Source: Emydura subglobosa (taxonomy: Eukaryota; Chordata; Testudines; Chelidae). Taken from it: DNA of 64,000 nucleotides. How positions within the stretch are numbered: position 1 is the stretch's first letter; each line of letters begins with the position of its first letter. The notes under the pieces are model-generated. The model ran no database searches. It was not told the origin of the DNA and saw nothing but the letters and a program-made list of their open reading frames with translations. Where the stretch lies: positions 24,449,003 to 24,513,002 of the forward strand of contig ML679954.1 in the NCBI GenBank assembly GCA_007922225.1, in the 5' to 3' direction. Shown here piece after piece: positions 49,396 through 61,720 of the stretch. A program made the translations under genes and the position numbers.

Positions 49396-49472
49396 GGGCC
49401 TGATCCAAAGCCCACTCAAGTCAGTTGAAAGACTCCCATTGATTACAACAGAATTAGGAACAGGCCGCACTG
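49396..49472. repeat. Palindromic MITE-like repeat (GGGCCTGATCCAAAG)
   Basis: GGGCCTGATCCAAAGCCCAC (49396 on), AGTCAGTTGAAAGACTCCCA, TTGATTACAACAG and a worn end GGAACAGGCC resemble a hairpin element in which the right half should mirror the left (consensus I recall: ...GGGCTTTGGATCAGGCCC). Here the right arm is decayed but GGCC remains. Confidence 0.55.
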
Positions 49473-50037
49473 TGGTTGAAAAGGAGGAGGGAAGAGAGTG
49501 TCTTCTTCTCCCTTCTGCAGGATATCAGCCACAATCCCATTCCTTAGTTTCCCATTAAACAAGGACTCGGAAAGATTAGTAGCTGTTTTCCTCAGACTAC
49601 ATCAAAGGAGACAAGGGAGGGATGGAGTTCTGGCTTTGTCTGCTCTTCCATAACCAGCTAGCAGAGTGAACTTGTATGAAAGATATCACAGACAGTGCCA
49701 TGTTTAGCAGCTCTACCATGGCTTTTAGGGAGTCAGCAGAAGGGAAGGTACAAAAAAGCACATCACCCCAGCAACATCTTCCAAAGAAATTGTGCCAAAC
49801 GCTAGTACAGAACCTCTAGGAACAATGGGGAAGTGCACACTGGACCAGGAATTGTTTCATCACTTGTAGTATATCCCTCTTCCCACGCCTCAAACTAACT
49901 TAGCTCCCAGGATGGTATGGACAGAGTCTTTGGCCTCCTTTCACTGCATTCTCCTCCCTTTGCTATCAGGAAAGCCAAAGACTCCCCCAACTCTTTGGGT
50001 GCCTTGAGAGAACAAAGGCCACAACTTTGACCGGCAA
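49473..50037. other. No gene seen
   Basis: No recognised feature. A minus-strand open frame of 60 codons at 49895-50077 overlaps the next entry and could be its continuation after a frameshift. Confidence 0.35.
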
Positions 50038-50412
50038 CTACACACCGGTCCTTGCACATTTGCACACAGAGAACCACATTCTGGCCAAAGGATGTAACAA
50101 CTTTGTTTTGTCATGGGCTCGAAGCAGAATGGTATCTGCCTCAAAAACTGCTGCTGGGTAATGCACCTCCCCTACCATGATCTGAAGTTTTACTGACCCA
50201 GTCCTGCAAGGTGCTAAACAAAGTCGACTCTCAAAAACCTTCATGGGCGTTGAGGGTACCTGTTTAGTATTTACAGGGTTAGGCTCTAAATCTACAACAA
50301 AGCCCTTACTATTCCAGGATCTTGAATCTGGTTTATGGCATGGTCCAAACTGGATTAATTTTTTATTATCTTTAAACATTTCTCTCCTCTTTTGCTTCAT
50401 TTCACATAGCAC
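50038..50412 (-). other. Unidentified 124-codon open frame
   Basis: An intact minus-strand frame from ATG (50412) to a stop at 50038 has a mixed composition unlike the AT-driven frames elsewhere. It is basic near the N-terminus (KQKRREMFKDNKK), then moderately hydrophobic with VKLQIMVGEVHYPAAVFEAD. No family was recognised. It may be a fragment of a retroelement gag/protease region or of a host exon, or chance. No promoter, splice or polyadenylation signal supports it. Confidence 0.25.
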
Positions 50413-53400
50413 TTCCCTTCAGCACAAATTCTTGAGGTCAGCATTTGTTCCTCTGTTCCCTTTGCAATTTATGTAACCAGAGTAAAGATAATGTTATTCT
50501 ATTCTATTAAAAAATTGCACAGCTACAAAAGAGAAACAAAAATGGTTTTCTTTAAGCTTATTTAGACCATTTGTAACTGCTTCTGGTATTATAATTTATT
50601 TCCTCCTTTGCCTGTTACTGAAATATTGTAATTACTTTAGTTATGGCACAAATCAATTACCACATAAATACTATAGGAAGACTACAGGAAGACAACTACA
50701 ACTATTAAATAATAATTTTGGACCTAGTTTAGTATTATGGTTGCCATGACAATTAGCTCATTACTACATCTTTGGCTTCTGTAATAGCCTCTTAAATGTT
50801 TTCCCCATTGGTAGAAATCAGTTTAATACTGTGGTCCAAATAATTTAACATGTTTTCTTAATAGCATCACAAGACTCCCCACACACACACAAAAAAAGAC
50901 CACTAGATGAAAATGAAACTTTAAATGTATACGAATATTTTGTTTCCAACAATAAAAATAAAATGTTAATTTTGATAATGAATAGTCCATCAAATGCATA
51001 TATTTGCCTGGAAAATTATCATCTTCTTCCTTCTTTCTATTCAACCAATATAGAACATCTAGAAATTCAATGTATGAGAGGAGTATAATACATTTAGCTG
51101 AGAAGTACACTACAAGCAAAACAATTTGATTGTATCAAATGAAATTCACTGTGGAGTTCAGTTTCTCATTCTCTCTTTATAAATCTATATTAGGATTCAT
51201 AGTAGATAAACCATAAAAAGACTGGAGGCTTAGTTTACTTCGGCTAAGCATCTCTATGCAGTCAGCCTAGGTAAATCTTACTCTCTCTTTTCAGGACACT
51301 ATCATTTTGCTTCAAGTGCAATGCCTCTATCACTTCTCTTGAAAGCTTCTATTCCACCTCACCCATCTTTCATTTCACTTTCCATAGTTTATGTTCTTTT
51401 CTTTTGCCTTCATTGGCACTGGATTTCCACTCTGAATTATATATATTTGGTATCTTGGTCATTTAACCATAACTTTCTTCTCTTTTTGTTTAGAAGTATG
51501 CATAGCTTCTGTGACTCAGTTATGTAGTCTCCATGCTGAGCCTAATGATGTTAATGTACTTATTGTAATGACAGATCCTGGTCTCACAGGGTTTCAAGCT
51601 CAATGTCTGAAAACAACACATTTTATAAGTTCATTAGGAAAGCGTTGGAAAAGCATTCAAACTGAGCAGAACCTTTCAACCTTCACTTATCATTAACTTA
51701 CCCTAGAAGAGTATTAAAATTGCTATGAAAATATCATGTTACTTTACTGAATAACCAGAAACAATAATAGCTGTTTAAAGTCATAAAAGAATCTCTGTCC
51801 ATTCCTGATTTATAATTAGAAGGGTTTCTCCACTCTTTCAGCCTTCATTGAAATGAAAGATGGATTTCATTTAACAGTCTATCATGCTTCTAAATCTAAT
51901 GTTATAGTTTGCTAGAAGCTATCCTTTTATATTTTTCTATGCTCTTGTTTCACTACCTTGTCCTTTACCTCCTGTGAACATTTTTTGCATACTAATAACT
52001 ATTATCTAGTACTAAAACCTTCTACTATATATTTATTTTAACCTGCTTATATCTTGCACTGATAATTAAAACTGCAGAATAATTCTTAAATTTCTTCCTG
52101 GTATTATCCACTGCAGTTCCCTATGTCTCTAGACAGACAAATATGTTTCCTATCATTTGCATTGGATCACTATTCAGCTGAATTTCCCTTTCATCTCATA
52201 GAAGAGATTTCACCCAGTTTTTACCTGCCCTCATTATGCTCACTCTTTATGACTATCCTACACTCTTACTTCTTAAGCATGTGTTTTGTTATCATGGTAC
52301 TAATGTCTAATCTTCAATGGAGGGAAAACTCATGTTCCCCTCCCCCTTTTCTCTCTATTATGTTCAACTTTTTCTTGTATTTGAGTGAAAACTAGCCATC
52401 TTAAGAAATAATTGTGAGGGGTTTGTGCACAATCAGTTGGGGTTTTTTTGTTTTTTTTTTAAATATGGAGAACCATGTGTGCGGGTAAGCACCTAAATAG
52501 AACACCCCCAGCTGACACTGAGGTGCTTGAACTTGCAAGAAAGTACCTTATACATCCCTAAAGTGGCACCTTGAGTCACTGTGGCATTTGAATGGCCTAA
52601 TTAAATCACATTCAATCATCAGGCCCCCTAAGAGGGCTGCTGCATATACAGATGCTGCACTACAGACAAGAAAGTATTTTAAACACCTTTGTTCCCTGTA
52701 AAACTAAATAGGGAGCTTGTAGAAAATCCTACCCCCTTTTAAAAGCCAAACTCCAGGACAACAGGACTTCTCTCAGCCAGAAACGAAAGCATAAATGTGT
52801 AAAGTATGGCTAATTTCAGCTAAAGACAGAGAGACCCACTCTATCCCAAGTTCTGCAGACCCAGCCACCCTTGTACTCACTGCTAGAGTAAGCCCCCCAA
52901 CAACCTACAGCCCATCCTTCTTATAGTGTGCTGTGAAAATTAATTAATTCTCTGCAGCTGACCTCATCCTACTAGCCTGCAAATCTCTGTGTTCAGAGCA
53001 GGCTAGCTACACTTTTCAACAGACAATGAGGTTTTCAAGGAGAAATTGAGACTACCTGATATACACTTAAAAACACTTCAGCGTATGATTACTGTATTTT
53101 ATACAGGAATGGGTTCACGCTAAAGCACAAGGATGTGTGAATTGAACTCTCCTAAGATCACTGGATGCCTACACCTTTTGGGTGAGACTAAACAGTGGAG
53201 AAGGCAGCTTGTGTTTTCACAGACACCTTTCTTCAGGAATTATGTTTATATAGTTGCAGGGGAAGATCAGGACCTTAGTATCTATTGGGAGCTTCATTGC
53301 AGCCCCACTGCCAGATGCAGCATTGGTAATATTCTGAATCAGTTCATCATCCATTGCCCTAAATATGACTTCTGTACAGCCAAAGCATCACACTTCTTGA

Positions 53401-56400
53401 GCTGCACATACTACTACTGTGCACACTACCCCTGCAGAGGAGGTCGCAGTCACCTTGGTCCTCCACAACTTCTCCACTGGCAGATTTTCCACCACCAGGG
53501 ATCCATAGCAGGATTTACTTTAGCAGAAGTGAATCTGGTTCATTATCTCATTATAGCAAAAACTAAACCCAAAGAGCTACATTAATAATTACTCATTTTG
53601 ATGCACCTTTAATCAATTTCATTGTATTCTCTCATTAACTAATATTGCTATATATTGGATAATGAATGCATGCATCATTAACAAGATAGAAAACCTCCAC
53701 TTAATATCTGTTTGAAAGCACATCAGCTGGTTGCAAAACAATATCTTTCCTCAATCAACCTTGACCTAAAGTTAGAGCTCTTGTTAGTTGTCATGGCAAT
53801 AAGAGCATTCAAGTGGTAGGAAAGAGAAATTAGCCAGGTTTCATTTAAAATTACTCTGATAAGGTATGTTTCTAGGAAGATTTATATACCAGGCAATGAA
53901 TGATGGTACTTACTTTTATTATAGTTGAATGTTTTGAAAATGAGTCAGCAGGATAAATATGAGTTTCTTATTATCTGATATAGCTTTATCTAGATTTTTG
54001 TTTGCTGGAACAATTCAGTAATGGACTGAGCAAAAGCCTTTTTTAAAGTCATAATGGTAAAACAGGTATCAAGTAAACCAAATGTGATTTTTTTCAACCT
54101 AAGTGCAAACTAGGGAAAGACACTGGGGGGAAATGTAGACTACAGCCAGTTTGTAGGACACTATTTTTGTAGGACTACTATGTAAACTGGGCTTTTTTGA
54201 GAAAGAAAATTTACTTTTAAAAACTACTAGTTCAGAAAGTTTGAATGGCTTTTAATAAAGCCAACATAGTTTTTGAAAGCTTGGAAAGCTGGAGTGACTA
54301 GTGATATAACTGTCATACCTGTATCGTCTATGTAGCACATCTTTACATTGACGATAACTCTTTTTTATAAGCAGAGTTCATCAGCTGTTGATTTTACTGT
54401 GTTCTGGTTCAATGTGGGCTACACTTATTCTTTGTAATGGAAATATAAAACACATAGAATATATAATTATACACCCAAAGAGTTATACTAAGTGCTGTGT
54501 GATCATCAGTTAACTCAATTTTTGAAAACTACTGAACTTTTTAGTTTAGTTTGTATTAACTAATAATAGGAAGGATGTGACAAGCTTCTTCTTTTGTTCC
54601 TTATCTGACAAATGCATTTCCATTTCCTTCCTTGGAATGTCTCCACCTGGCACCTACTTATGACATCTCCTTCAACAAGTCTAGCTGTTTTGGTTTACAA
54701 ATAAACAGTAATGAATATACTTCCTGAATTTACAAGTGCACTTGGACATTTAACTCAATTTGTATTTACATGTTTATTTTTATTTCTCTAATGATTTGCA
54801 TTGAAAATATATTACTTTTTTAACACAGACCTTCTCTTCTTATATTGAGGAATACATAACCTGCTCTTTTTAAAAACTCCAGTTCATCTTAACCCTAATT
54901 TATATTACCTTAACATAAATTAGATTTTTTTTTTAACTTCACTTTTTACAATGATAAGTTCTTAATGCAGGCAAGCTCATTTCTCTTCTATTGCAGGAAC
55001 ATGGTAATGAGTAGTTATACTTCATTTGGCTTCAAACATAATAACTAACTCTCACTCTAAGCATTTTTAGTCATGCAGCTTATGCTGTCTAACTGAAGCA
55101 TTTTTTTCCTAAGGGCTCATTAACTCTCCAAGACAAATGATTAATTGTTGGGAATAGCAGTTTCTCCAATACTGAAAAATGTATGGGTTATTGTATTCAT
55201 GTTAAGCAGATAATCCATGACTATGTCATTTGAAGCATTCAGTATGCTCATTTACTATTTTGGGAATCTATTCTACACACATTTCCTTGCATCTGTCTGA
55301 CCTGATCATAGTAAGATCAGCAAAGCTACAAGATTTATAGTTGGGCTATTCTATGAAAGCCTCTTCCAGAGAGCAAGCTAGAACAGTAACTGAAGACTTA
55401 ATTAGAACAACTCTGCAATTACCTTACACCCTGCCTTATAGAGCTGAGACAAAAATTCTTCTTGAACACCCAGAGAAACCATTTCTTCTTTTTTCAGAAT
55501 TAATGCAGCTTACAGCAGGTTCAGTAATGGCACATCCTCTTGACCAGATGTTGTAATGTTCTCAGGTGGGTTTCATGAGTCCAGGAAATACATATGACGC
55601 ACATGATATACAAAGCTCACTGAAGGTTTAAAATCATGCCCATCTGTTCAAATATATATTCCCATAATCAGCTGTAGAACCTTACCCTGTGGCTTCAGTG
55701 GCCAGACAACTATAGGTTATATATATATAAACAATATATTTTATATAAAAGTGACATAACTTTTCCCTTCTATTTGCCAGCACTGTCACAACGCTGCTGC
55801 ATGTCACATTTCCTAGGATCACATTGGCTGATAGTTACAGTAGGGGAACAACTTCAATATTGGTCTCATCCTAGCCTCACTCATTGGCTTTGTCCTCATT
55901 AACACAAACTTTTTGTCTTTTTTTATGGTTCTTTTTTCATGCTGAAGCTAATGGGAATAAAATTATGAAGCCTTAGCACATGTATGTATTTCACTGCATC
56001 ACTGGTTTTTCAAGCAGTTTATAGCAGAGAGAGTTCACCAGAGCTAGTCAGATATCATATACCTGCTTCAGGATTTTAGGTCACACATGAGGCAGAACTG
56101 ACTTGTGCAGTATGCTACATTGCCCCACCTGCCGTACTATCCATATAAGGATCAACAGGAGCTAAATGGCTGAGAAAGGGAGGATAAAGCAGACAGGTTC
56201 TAAAGATAGAAAACACCTTTGAGTTTTAGTTTTTCTTGGCTATCAGCAAGAATATTGAAAAGACTTCAAAATTATTTCAGTAAAAATGCTGATAAATTAT
56301 TTAAAAATCATGAAAATGAGAAAATGGGATCATTTAGAGCCTTGTGAATCACACAAAATTAAAATGTCAATTTGTTTTGTGAAACCATTTCCTCCTTTTT

Positions 56401-57494
56401 TTTTTTTTTCAACTGGCTCTGCTGTAAACTCACTCTGCTCTCTTGCCCCCAGTGAAGTACCATATTTCATACAGCAAATTATCATTTGCTTCTCCAGCTT
56501 TCAGTCTACCTCATCTAAAGCTCACCGACTTTCAGGGATATCACAGTTTGATCAGCCAAAAGCAAGACGAGTCCTTGTCTTCATCTTCTAATTTGTCAAT
56601 GCAGTGCACATATGCAGCCTCCTAGTCTTCCTAGTTTGTTGCTTCCCTTTGATGTTTGTATCAGAGGGCTTCAAGGAAAATTTAAATTCCACCTTAGTTA
56701 TGTGAATCTTCTCTCATTGGATGACAGTTAAACTCCTGTAATATCTCAGTTATGCTAAGATCATCCTTAACTCTGCAGTCTGCATAAGGAATCAAGTCGT
56801 TCAAAAAAAAAAAAGAGGAAATCTGGGCTAGACCAATACTTCAAGGACACAGCTTATTTACAGTAGCAGTAGGAGGCATACCTAGGGATAATATATTGAA
56901 ATTAAGAAAGGGGAAAAAATAGAGTGAATGTCTGGAAAATGTCCAGAAAGTGAGAGTGTTTAGGCTCAGAAGAGAAGTAATAAAAGCTCCAGTACCCAGA
57001 ACATTTTAAATTAGATTGGACAAAGCACTAATAAATTTGTAATTAGGGAATTATCCTGCATTGACAGAAAGAGAGAGAAAGTTGAGATGGATTAGTTGAT
57101 CTAACTGACTCCTCCCCCTTCCCCCCATTTCTATTTTGTATAATTCTGTGACTCATCCCAAAGCCAGAGAGAGAGAGAAAGAAGCAGGTTTCTGCTCACT
57201 CCCAAACAGCTTTCTGCAAAGAAGCCACCTGTGACACTGGGCCAGAAAGGGCTAAGCAACTTTGCAAGCTGCATGGCCTAAATCTAACCTTGAAAGACAT
57301 ATTAAAGGAAAATACAAATGGTAATGAGGGCCATTTATTATAAGTAGACTAGAGCTTTGATATGCAAGTGTATTGTTAAAGTTATTTGATGATGTTTACG
57401 TACATCATGTTAGAGGTTAGCAATCTAGATAAACTGCTTTCCTGTCTATTACGATTGTTCTATTAATTAAGAGATCAAAAGGGAATATTAACAT
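50413..57494. other. No gene seen in 7 kb
   Basis: Long AT-rich stretch. Simple sequence includes (TA)n at 55718-55729, a T run at about 56395-56410, an A run at about 56801-56812 and GA-rich tracts at 57068-57080 and 57168-57182. The longest open frame is 150 codons at 53133-53585 (plus); it has no motif. No recognised interspersed repeat. Confidence 0.45.
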
Positions 57495-58040
57495 CTGATC
57501 GTCAGGGCCCTGGGCTCCTGGGACCCCCCACAACGAGCCTGTGCTGTGGGCCTGCGGGGTCGGTCGGCGCTACGCCCAGCTGATGCGGCGCCTCATGGTG
57601 TCTGACGCAATCCGGTGGTCGAGAGCCATTTACATCGAACACATCACCGGACACAGACAGTACCGTGAGGAATAGGCCGGAGCGCCACCATGAAAAACTT
57701 ACGGCTTGATGGACTAACTTAACCACCTACCTTACTCAATGAGAGACAACCCACTGTTATGGATCTATCTACTCCCCCTTAACTACATCCCCTGTAAGCC
57801 TCACACCAAGTGATGTTCCCTCATTATCAATCCCTTGTACCCCTAACCATCAAAACTATCACCCCCCCATCCAGGATACCGCAGATTATCCTCTTGTTGT
57901 ACTCCCCGATTCCCAACCAAACTCTGTATCCTCCGATAATCTGTACACTATGTCTGGATGTTTAGTAACTATTTTGCTTCCACTCTGCACCATAACTTTT
58001 TAAACTTTATCTTCAATAAAAATTTTAAATCATCATTTGC
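57495..58040 (+). mobile_element. GC-rich retroelement-like 3' end with ORF tail
   Basis: A sharply GC-rich block (57500-57680) interrupts AT-rich DNA. One plus frame is open from 57502 to a TAG at 57673-57675 (58 codons) with the well-mixed sequence GVGRRYAQLMRRLMVSDAIR, then a Trp-Ser-Arg block and HITGHRQYREE just before the stop. A C-rich, G-poor tract of about 340 bp follows, ending with AATAAA at 58015-58020 and a short A-rich end. ORF end, atypical 3' UTR and polyadenylation signal together suggest the 5'-truncated 3' end of a retrotransposon or a processed transcript inserted on the plus strand. I do not recognise the protein. No target duplication was found by eye. Confidence 0.5.
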
Positions 58041-59374
58041 CTGTATTTCTCTTTGAAGTTTAAGTAAACTGTGTATTAACTGTGCTAATGCAGCTAATTA
58101 CCAATGTGTGCCTAGGAAATGAAGATTTTACTTCAAAGGAAAATATACATTACCATTCACCACTCAAGGAAATATCTGTGAACTGTCTTGATAGTTTAAA
58201 TGGCTATTGCTGAAATGGCTGTATTGTCTGAAAGTTTGATCTTTATTCAGCAGTTCCTATCAGCTCACTTTCATCAAAGCTCAAGTGATGGAGTTTTCTG
58301 CAAGCACCCATCTGGCTTCAAGTATAAAGGAAGCTTTAGGCCTGATCCTTTTTATCTGAAATCTGTTCAACCTTTGTCAGGGAAAGTTTGGATTGCAAGA
58401 TTGGGATCCCACCACCAGTCTGAAATTGCCCTACTAATTTTCATGGGAGAATTTGAACAAACTCTGTACATGAATTATTTGATCTTCACTTCCTGCTTCA
58501 TTTCTCTGGACTGGATTGGTATATCTTATGGAAGAAAACCCACTAGTATTTAAGGGGTCTGCCTGCCCCATTCTTTGCAGGTTTGCTCTGTCTTCTAAGC
58601 TATCTCAGTGTGGCTCCCATAGAGGCCAATGTCACACCACTATTTCACATATATTTCCTTCCACTATTTTTCTTTTCTTCTTCTTTTTGAGATGCCCAGT
58701 AGTAAGATTTGAATACACCTATTTTACCCTGAAAGAACAGCCTTTTCCTTTTTATGTCCCTAGGGTTTGACTCTGTTGTAGTTATTGACAAGAACTTCTG
58801 TTCAAGTCTTCTTTATTAAGAAATAATTCTCTTTAAATTTTCACTGCTACTGAGAGGTGATACTAGAGATCCAATATTTGTAGATCTGCCATTCCCATCT
58901 CTACTCCTAACAAATTTTGTCCTCCCAACTCCCTGAACAATGGGGTAGAGTGATCCTCTACATCAACTGACCTACACCAGGCAGGGAATGCATATTACCT
59001 CCTTTAGGTTCCCATATTCTATCCCACTCTTTCCACATAGGATTCTACCACTTTCACTGGCTGAGGGCTATCCATGGCTGTGGAGGAGGGGTGAAGGGAG
59101 TAATATTTGTGATCCATAGTCTTTTGCTGCAGCGCTTTTTAGCAATAAATTGACAGATGTTTACTGAGGACTCTGCATGTTGGGGCAGCTGGGTCCTGGC
59201 AGCGCTGGGAAAGAAATGCTCACGAGTCATCTAAGAAGTAAGAGTATGCATATGTGTTTTCATTTCTGGGAGCTAAAGATATACCCTAACTAACGTGCAG
59301 AGCCAGACAAAAACGAATCTTTCAGAAGCAATTAATTTACTGCTCTGTACTGCAATGACATCCTCAACTAGAGG
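58041..59374. other. No gene seen
   Basis: A 117-codon plus frame at 58200-58553 starts with ATG and is intact, but it has no recognisable motif. No interspersed repeat was recognised. Confidence 0.4.
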
Positions 59375-59591
59375 TGGACAACATATTAGGATTTTTTGCT
59401 TTTTCAATGAAAATTTTCATTAAGGATTTGGATTTGTTTGCAACTTCCCCTTTCCCATTCAAAAAATGTGATGTAAAATGTTCCCCCATTTTTACCAGCC
59501 AAAAAGCTTGTTGAAATATTTTAATTTAAAAAAATTAGAATGTTGAAACAGCAGTTATAAACGTTATAAATATTTGGTTTTGATCAGCTCT
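59375..59591 (+). repeat. AT-rich interspersed repeat ending TTTTGATCAGCTCT
   Basis: ATGAAAATTTTCATTAAGG (a local palindrome near 59408), TTTTTACCAGCCAAAAAGC, and ATTTTAATTTAAAAAAATTA lead to GGTTTTGATCAGCTCT at 59576-59591, the same end as at 6746-6760. It is a second copy of that family. Confidence 0.5.
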
Positions 59592-59699
59592 CACCCTATT
59601 AAGTTATTACTTAATATCAAAAAATAAAGGCTATGAGAAGTTGACATTTTTTCACTGTGTTGAGCATTGAGGTTTAGTACCTCAGATAAAAAGCTTTAT

Positions 59700-59805
59700 T
59701 AATGCAGAAATTAATGGCAAACTTCTGTAGCCTGTATTAAGAAGATCAGAGTAGATGACCACAATGGTCCCTGATGGCCTTAATATCTATGAATATATGT
59801 TTGAC
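59700..59805 (+). repeat. CR1 LINE 3' end (short)
   Basis: TCTGTAGCCTGTATTAAGAA, then GATCAGAGTAGATGACCACA, ATGGTCCCTGATGGCC and TTAATATCTATGAATATATG reproduce the last part of a CR1 3' UTR, including a worn version of the terminal TCTATGAATCTATG repeat. Confidence 0.85.
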
Positions 59806-61045
59806 ACTGGCAGGTCAGATGCCAGCTCTTCCCCAGGCTGCAGACATTAGCTAAGAACTAGAGCTAGAGCTTAACTAGAGCTAAGAGCTAGAGATCAGAC
59901 CTGTTCACTTATGTGATAGTGTTGTTCAAAATAGGTATTAGTCTCATAAGAATGTACCTAGTGTTCATAAATTGTTGCATGCATTAATCTGACTTGTAAT
60001 TTCAATATTCCATGCAATAAAAAACTACGTAAATTTTGCTTTATAACTTTGAAATTGTTTGCTCTGAACTTGTGAACCCAGCCATGGGTATGGTTCCCAT
60101 ACAGGAGGACTATCAAAATTTAAGTGGACGATTATAAAACAAAAGCTTTGTTAATTGCCCCCTCTGCCCACAGAGAAGTACATGAAGAAGGCCTCATCTT
60201 ATTCCTTTGAATGCTGGAAGAGGGAAATAAAAATAGGTTATATCAAGATTTTTCATCTCTTTACTGTTTGAAATCTCACAGGGCCAGACAAACTAAACCG
60301 AAGCCAGAGATTTCCCCGTGGTTATCTATTGGGTCTGCCCTGAAAGACACTTTGAATTGACAGATCACTAGAACTCTGTCACTCTTAGGATTTAGATTGC
60401 AACTCATCTGTGTGTATATGTTTGCTTGCTTTAACCTATAAATAACTCTCATTTCTTTTTCCTAGTCAAAGAATCTTTAGATAGTTTATTATAGGATTGG
60501 TTACAGGCATTGTCTTTGATGTAAGATCTAGGAAACCAACTAATTTGGGGTAAGTGACTGGTCTCTTGGGACAGGAAGCTATCTGAATGTTGTGTGATAT
60601 TTGGTTTAAGTGACCATTTATCACTAAGTCCAGTTTGTCCGGCTGGCGGTTTGGGTAGTCTAAGGGGACTGTCTGCAACTCCATGGTAAGACTGCTATAA
60701 TGATCCAGGAGTTCACATTTCTTACTGGCTTAGTAAAATCTAATTATAGAACATACCAGTTTGAGGTATTTGCCCTGTTGTTGACAGTCTACCCTGAGAT
60801 AGGCACTCACAGTCACAAGCTACTCCAGACAGCCTGACACTATGAATGGCTGATGAACATTTAAAATAATTTGTGTATTATTATTCAGTGCCTTCATTTA
60901 TAGATTTTACTTTGGCACTGGTAATTTTGAGGGCCACTGTTTTTATTCAGGAGAGGAATGGAGTATCCTGAGTGGAACCTCTTCCAAGAACCACCTAAAA
61001 GCAACCCTTTTAATGAAATTGCATTTTATATCTTGAGTCCTGTGG
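59806..61045. other. No gene seen
   Basis: A small direct duplication of AGAGCTAGAG/AGAGCTTAACTAGAGCTAAG lies at about 59855-59895. Otherwise no recognised feature. Confidence 0.45.
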
Positions 61046-61049
61046 CACG

Positions 61050-61720
61050 TAAGAACCCAGTGAGGTACTGGATACAGAGGAATTGATAGTGATGGCACAT
61101 TTCTGAAGTTGACAACATGGATGGTGCTGTCTCTCTCTTTCGTTTACCAGAGCTCCATGTCCACTTTCCTTAACCAAAGGACAACCTCTGTATCAAAGGA
61201 GGATAAGTGTTGTAAACTGCCCTCCAGACCTTGGGCTCTGCACTCTTCCAACATAAGATGTATTGTCTTCAATGCTTCCCCACAGTCACAACATGGGGAA
61301 GAAACCAGGCCAAGCCACTGAATAGTTGAGGATGAGATTGAGAGTAGCCTGTTAACTCTGGATTAGGATCTATTATCAAGTGGGCAAGGAGGCAGGTAAA
61401 ATGATGGACTTCTGCATTTATTTAGTGTGTAAGACTCTCTTTCCCACTGATGCTTCTATTCTGGAAGGATGTAATTGTCTGCTTCCTAGTGGTGCTGATT
61501 ATCCATGCATGGTAAAGGGCCAGTAGCGCTCTTATCCAAGAGTGCATAGGCTGTCATAGCAAAGAAGTGTCAAGAGATAAGCCATGGTGTCATACCCAAA
61601 TCCACAGAGGTGGGATTCCTCCCCTAACTACAATCAGACCTTGCAGTTGGTGCTGTGTGTTGTTTCCTGTCTGAGACTGGGGCATGTCAGCTGGAGATGT
61701 AATGGGTTGGTTTCATCTGG
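61050..61720 (-). pseudogene. Non-LTR retrotransposon relic: C-terminal region
   Basis: On the minus strand a coding-like segment contains CDCGEALKTIHLMLEECR (CDCGEA codons at 61290-61273) and runs in frame through LEGSLQHLSSFDTEVV to WLRKVDMELW and a TAA at 61144-61146. A Cys-x-Cys-Gly...His...Glu-Cys-x block followed by a WLRxLD-like end is the usual C-terminus of a group of endonuclease-bearing LINEs. Upstream (61380-61720) the text is coding-like but broken. It differs in sequence from the C-terminus of the 36.8-kb relic, so it is either another family or a distant member. No RT core was readable. Confidence 0.65.

Noticed and set aside
53133..53585. 150-codon open frame on the plus strand
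   Set aside because: Longest ATG frame among non-retroelement regions, but it has no motif and an irregular composition; one frame of this length in 64 kb is not surprising. Kept as unannotated.
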